Positions 14,022 through 15,732 of a stretch of 15,732 bases of DNA are shown piece after piece. Numbering within the stretch: position 1 is the first letter of the stretch; every line of letters begins with the position of its first letter. The notes below the pieces were generated by a model. The model was given only the letters and a program-made list of their open reading frames with translations. It had not been told where the DNA came from and made no database searches. This stretch comes from Caldifarciminota bacterium (GTDB lineage Bacteria; Hydrothermota; Hydrothermia; B15-G9; WFZT01), in contig JALXCE010000240.1 in assembly GCA_026991055.1 (NCBI GenBank), forward strand, positions 1 through 15,732, read 5' to 3'. The translations under genes and the position numbers were made by a program.

Positions 14022-15188
14022 TTAAAGTACTTCTTTCAAAACAAACCCTTTGAGATAAAAACTCTCAGGGAATCCGGTTAAAATGGGATGGTCCTTTGCC
14101 TGGATTAACTTTTCTAAAACATAAAACTGCCTTCTCTGATTCCTTGCTGCCTGATAAAAGCTATCAAGCAGGTCTTCTTCATCCACATACTGTGAGCATG
14201 AAAATGTGAATACCACCCCGCCGGGCTTTAATACCCTCAGAACTCCATCATGAAGCCCGATATAACCTCTGATAGCGTTCTCTTTTGAGCGTCTTTTGTG
14301 GGTAAAAGCCGGTGGGTCCACGATTATCAGGTCAAATTTTTCCTGTGAAAATAGCATCTCATTTAAGAAATCATCCACCTCTTTGTGAAATGTGATTACC
14401 CTATTGGGGTCGAAACCGTTTAATTTGACATTCTCTTCAAGGAGTTTGATGGCCGTGGAGGAGCGGTCTACGGCAAACACCCTTTCAGCCCCGGCCTGCA
14501 GCATGTTAAGAGTAAACCCACCTGTATAGCTATAGAGGTCAAGAGCTTTCTCAACACCCTTTGCGTATTTTCTCACGATTGCCCGATTTTCCCTCTGATC
14601 CAGGAAAAATCCAGTTTTCTGCCCGTTCTCAATATCTACAAGAAACTTGAGGCCGTTTTCCTCAATTTCTATGGGGCCGGAAAGCTCACCATAAACAAGT
14701 CTTTTAATCGGCTGGAGCCCCTCGTCATTGCGTTTTAATGAATCGTTTTTCTCATAAATGAACGCAGGATTAAATACATCCACGAGTGCATTAATCATTT
14801 CTCGCTTTTTCTTCTCTACACCGAGGGAGAGAATCTGAAAGACAAGACCGTCTCCATATTTATCAACGATGAGACCGGGTAGATAGTCAGACTCACCAAA
14901 GACCACACGATACGCCGAAGCGCCGGGATAGATAGATTCCCGGTATTCCCTCGCCTTGAAAATCCGCTCTTTTATAAATGGATAGTCGAACTCAACGTAA
15001 CTGCTGGAGTAAACTCTCAAGGCGAGCGTTGAATTGGGGTTAAAGAGGGCCGAGCCTACAAATTTACCCCTTGTCGTATAAACAAGGACAGAATCTCCAG
15101 GCCTTGCATCTCCTGTTTCAACAACTTTTTTGCTGTAAATCCATGGATGACCGAAGTAGAATTTCCCCTTAACTCTTACTTTTTCCAT
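14022..15188 (-). CDS. rlmI: RlmI-like 23S rRNA (cytosine-5) methyltransferase
   Basis: A 388-residue SAM-dependent methyltransferase with the domain order of RlmI, which methylates a cytosine of 23S rRNA (C1962 in E. coli). An N-terminal PUA-type RNA-binding domain (about 1-75, HPWIYSKKV...GDSVLVYTTRGKFVGSALFNPNS) is followed by a linking domain with SDYLPGLIVDKYGD. The Rossmann methyltransferase has QKTGFFLDQRENR, LDLYSYTGGFTL (217-228), the acidic AVDRSS, DPPAF (291-295) and FSCSQ with the probable catalytic C331. The ATG overlaps the end of the HIT gene by 13 bases with GAGGAAAG just before it, so translation is coupled. The exact target base is inferred from the family. Confidence 0.92.
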   Translation of the reverse strand: MEKVRVKGKFYFGHPWIYSKKVVETGDARPGDSVLVYTTRGKFVGSALFNPNSTLALRVYSSSYVEFDYPFIKERIFKAREYRESIYPGASAYRVVFGESDYLPGLIVDKYGDGLVFQILSLGVEKKKREMINALVDVFNPAFIYEKNDSLKRNDEGLQPIKRLVYGELSGPIEIEENGLKFLVDIENGQKTGFFLDQRENRAIVRKYAKGVEKALDLYSYTGGFTLNMLQAGAERVFAVDRSSTAIKLLEENVKLNGFDPNRVITFHKEVDDFLNEMLFSQEKFDLIIVDPPAFTHKRRSKENAIRGYIGLHDGVLRVLKPGGVVFTFSCSQYVDEEDLLDSFYQAARNQRRQFYVLEKLIQAKDHPILTGFPESFYLKGFVLKEVL

Positions 15189-15682
15189 CTTTCCTCAAGC
15201 TCATCAAACTCGGGTTTCAGCCTTTTGTAAGTATCTTCCATAGCTTCTGGAATCACCTTTACATCGGCAATAACGGGCATGAAATTGGTGTCTCCGTTCC
15301 ATCTTGGCACAATGTGGAGATGTACGTGCTGGTCAAAGCCAGCACCAGCCACTCGCCCGATATTCATCCCGATGTTGAATCCGTCAGGATCAAGCACTTT
15401 TCTGAGAATTTTAACCACTTCCTGACTAAGTATAAAAAGCTCGGTGACTTCCTCCTCTGTCAGGTGCTCAATGGATGGAACGTGTCTGTAGGGTGCGATC
15501 ATCAAATGGCCACTATTGTAGGGAAAGATATTAATGATGACAAAAACATACCTTCCTCGAAATAGAATAAAGTTTTTCTCATCATCGTTCTCTGCGGGTT
15601 TTGTGCAAAAAATGCAGCCTTCTCCCTTTAAATCAGCCTGAAGGATGTATTTCATTCTCCATGGTGCCCAGAGTCTATCCAT
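15176..15682 (-). CDS. HIT-family nucleotide hydrolase/transferase
   Basis: A 168-residue histidine-triad protein. MDRLWAPWRMKYI at the start and CIFC (C23, C26), a probable zinc site, are typical of the bacterial AP4A-phosphorylase-like HIT branch. YNSGHLMIAPYRHV is the conserved nucleotide-side strand, and QHVHLHIVPRW (118-128) is the histidine triad with H121 as the likely nucleophile. Members act on dinucleoside polyphosphates or other adenosine phosphates; the substrate here is unknown. AGGAGGTTAAAA before the ATG is a strong ribosome-binding site. It is the first gene of the operon with rlmI and fabD. Confidence 0.93.
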   Translation of the reverse strand: MDRLWAPWRMKYILQADLKGEGCIFCTKPAENDDEKNFILFRGRYVFVIINIFPYNSGHLMIAPYRHVPSIEHLTEEEVTELFILSQEVVKILRKVLDPDGFNIGMNIGRVAGAGFDQHVHLHIVPRWNGDTNFMPVIADVKVIPEAMEDTYKRLKPEFDELEERWKK

Positions 15683-15709
15683 TTTTAACCTCCTCGCAGT
15701 TTGGCCTTT

Positions 15710-15715
15710 ATTATA
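15710..15715 (-). promoter_or_regulatory. -10 element of the HIT-rlmI-fabD operon
   Basis: Read leftward, a perfect TATAAT lies 27 bases before the HIT start codon, leaving room for a short leader with the AGGAGG site. With a 17-base spacer the -35 would begin just beyond the window edge and cannot be checked. Confidence 0.5.
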
Positions 15716-15732
15716 AGCTATGAGAGCCCCGG

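Noticed and set aside
1..15732. CRISPR arrays, insertion sequences, prophage or toxin-antitoxin modules
   Set aside because: No regularly spaced repeats, transposase, integrase or recognisable toxin-antitoxin pair were seen on either strand.

Overview
The window comes from a bacterium with closely packed operons, frequent 3-30 base gene overlaps and AGG/AGA-rich arginine coding. The Lys/Glu-rich proteins, a stand-alone TrpB2, a SAM hydroxide adenosyltransferase and a DUF123 protein point to a thermophile. A DUF4837-type lipoprotein suggests an affiliation near the FCB (Bacteroidetes-like) lineages or a related candidate phylum. This placement is inference; no rRNA or marker tree is available here.

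Layout. (1) 2-1090 (+): the 3' part of a DegT/StrS-type sugar aminotransferase, followed by a palindromic repeat (1101-1208). (2) 1258-2031 (+): exonuclease III (xth). It overlaps tail-to-tail a leftward operon, read from the right as recG, DUF4837 lipoprotein, DUF62 SAM hydrolase, and DUF123/GIY-YIG protein (6147 down to 1993), with every junction overlapping. (3) A 56-base divergent region, then the rightward operon ispDF (fused MEP-pathway enzyme), thymidine/pyrimidine phosphorylase, and an APC-type permease with an unusual cytoplasmic tail (6204-10253). (4) 10254-11777 (+): a promoter, a short leader ORF with a WPFWW tryptophan cluster, alternative RNA pairings, then trpB2. (5) 11792-12171 (-): RNase P RNA (rnpB) with its own promoter. 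(6) A gene-poor stretch with a second palindromic repeat, then a small ArsR-family regulator with promoter and dyad operator (12610-12967, -). (7) 13105-15682 (-): the operon HIT hydrolase, RlmI-like rRNA methyltransferase, fabD.

The most interesting item is the leader in front of trpB2. A short ORF carrying three Trp codons near its end runs into a perfect 9-bp hairpin, and an upstream segment of the ORF can pair with the trpB2 ribosome-binding site. This looks like ribosome-mediated tryptophan sensing, possibly acting on translation because no U-tract follows the hairpin. The second is a recurring arrangement in which a -10-like hexamer lies 6-7 bases before an ATG with no clear Shine-Dalgarno (xth, ispDF, recG, and possibly the trp leader), suggesting leaderless mRNAs. 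The third is the permease tail, which resembles a degenerate pol-beta-type nucleotidyltransferase domain lacking catalytic residues.
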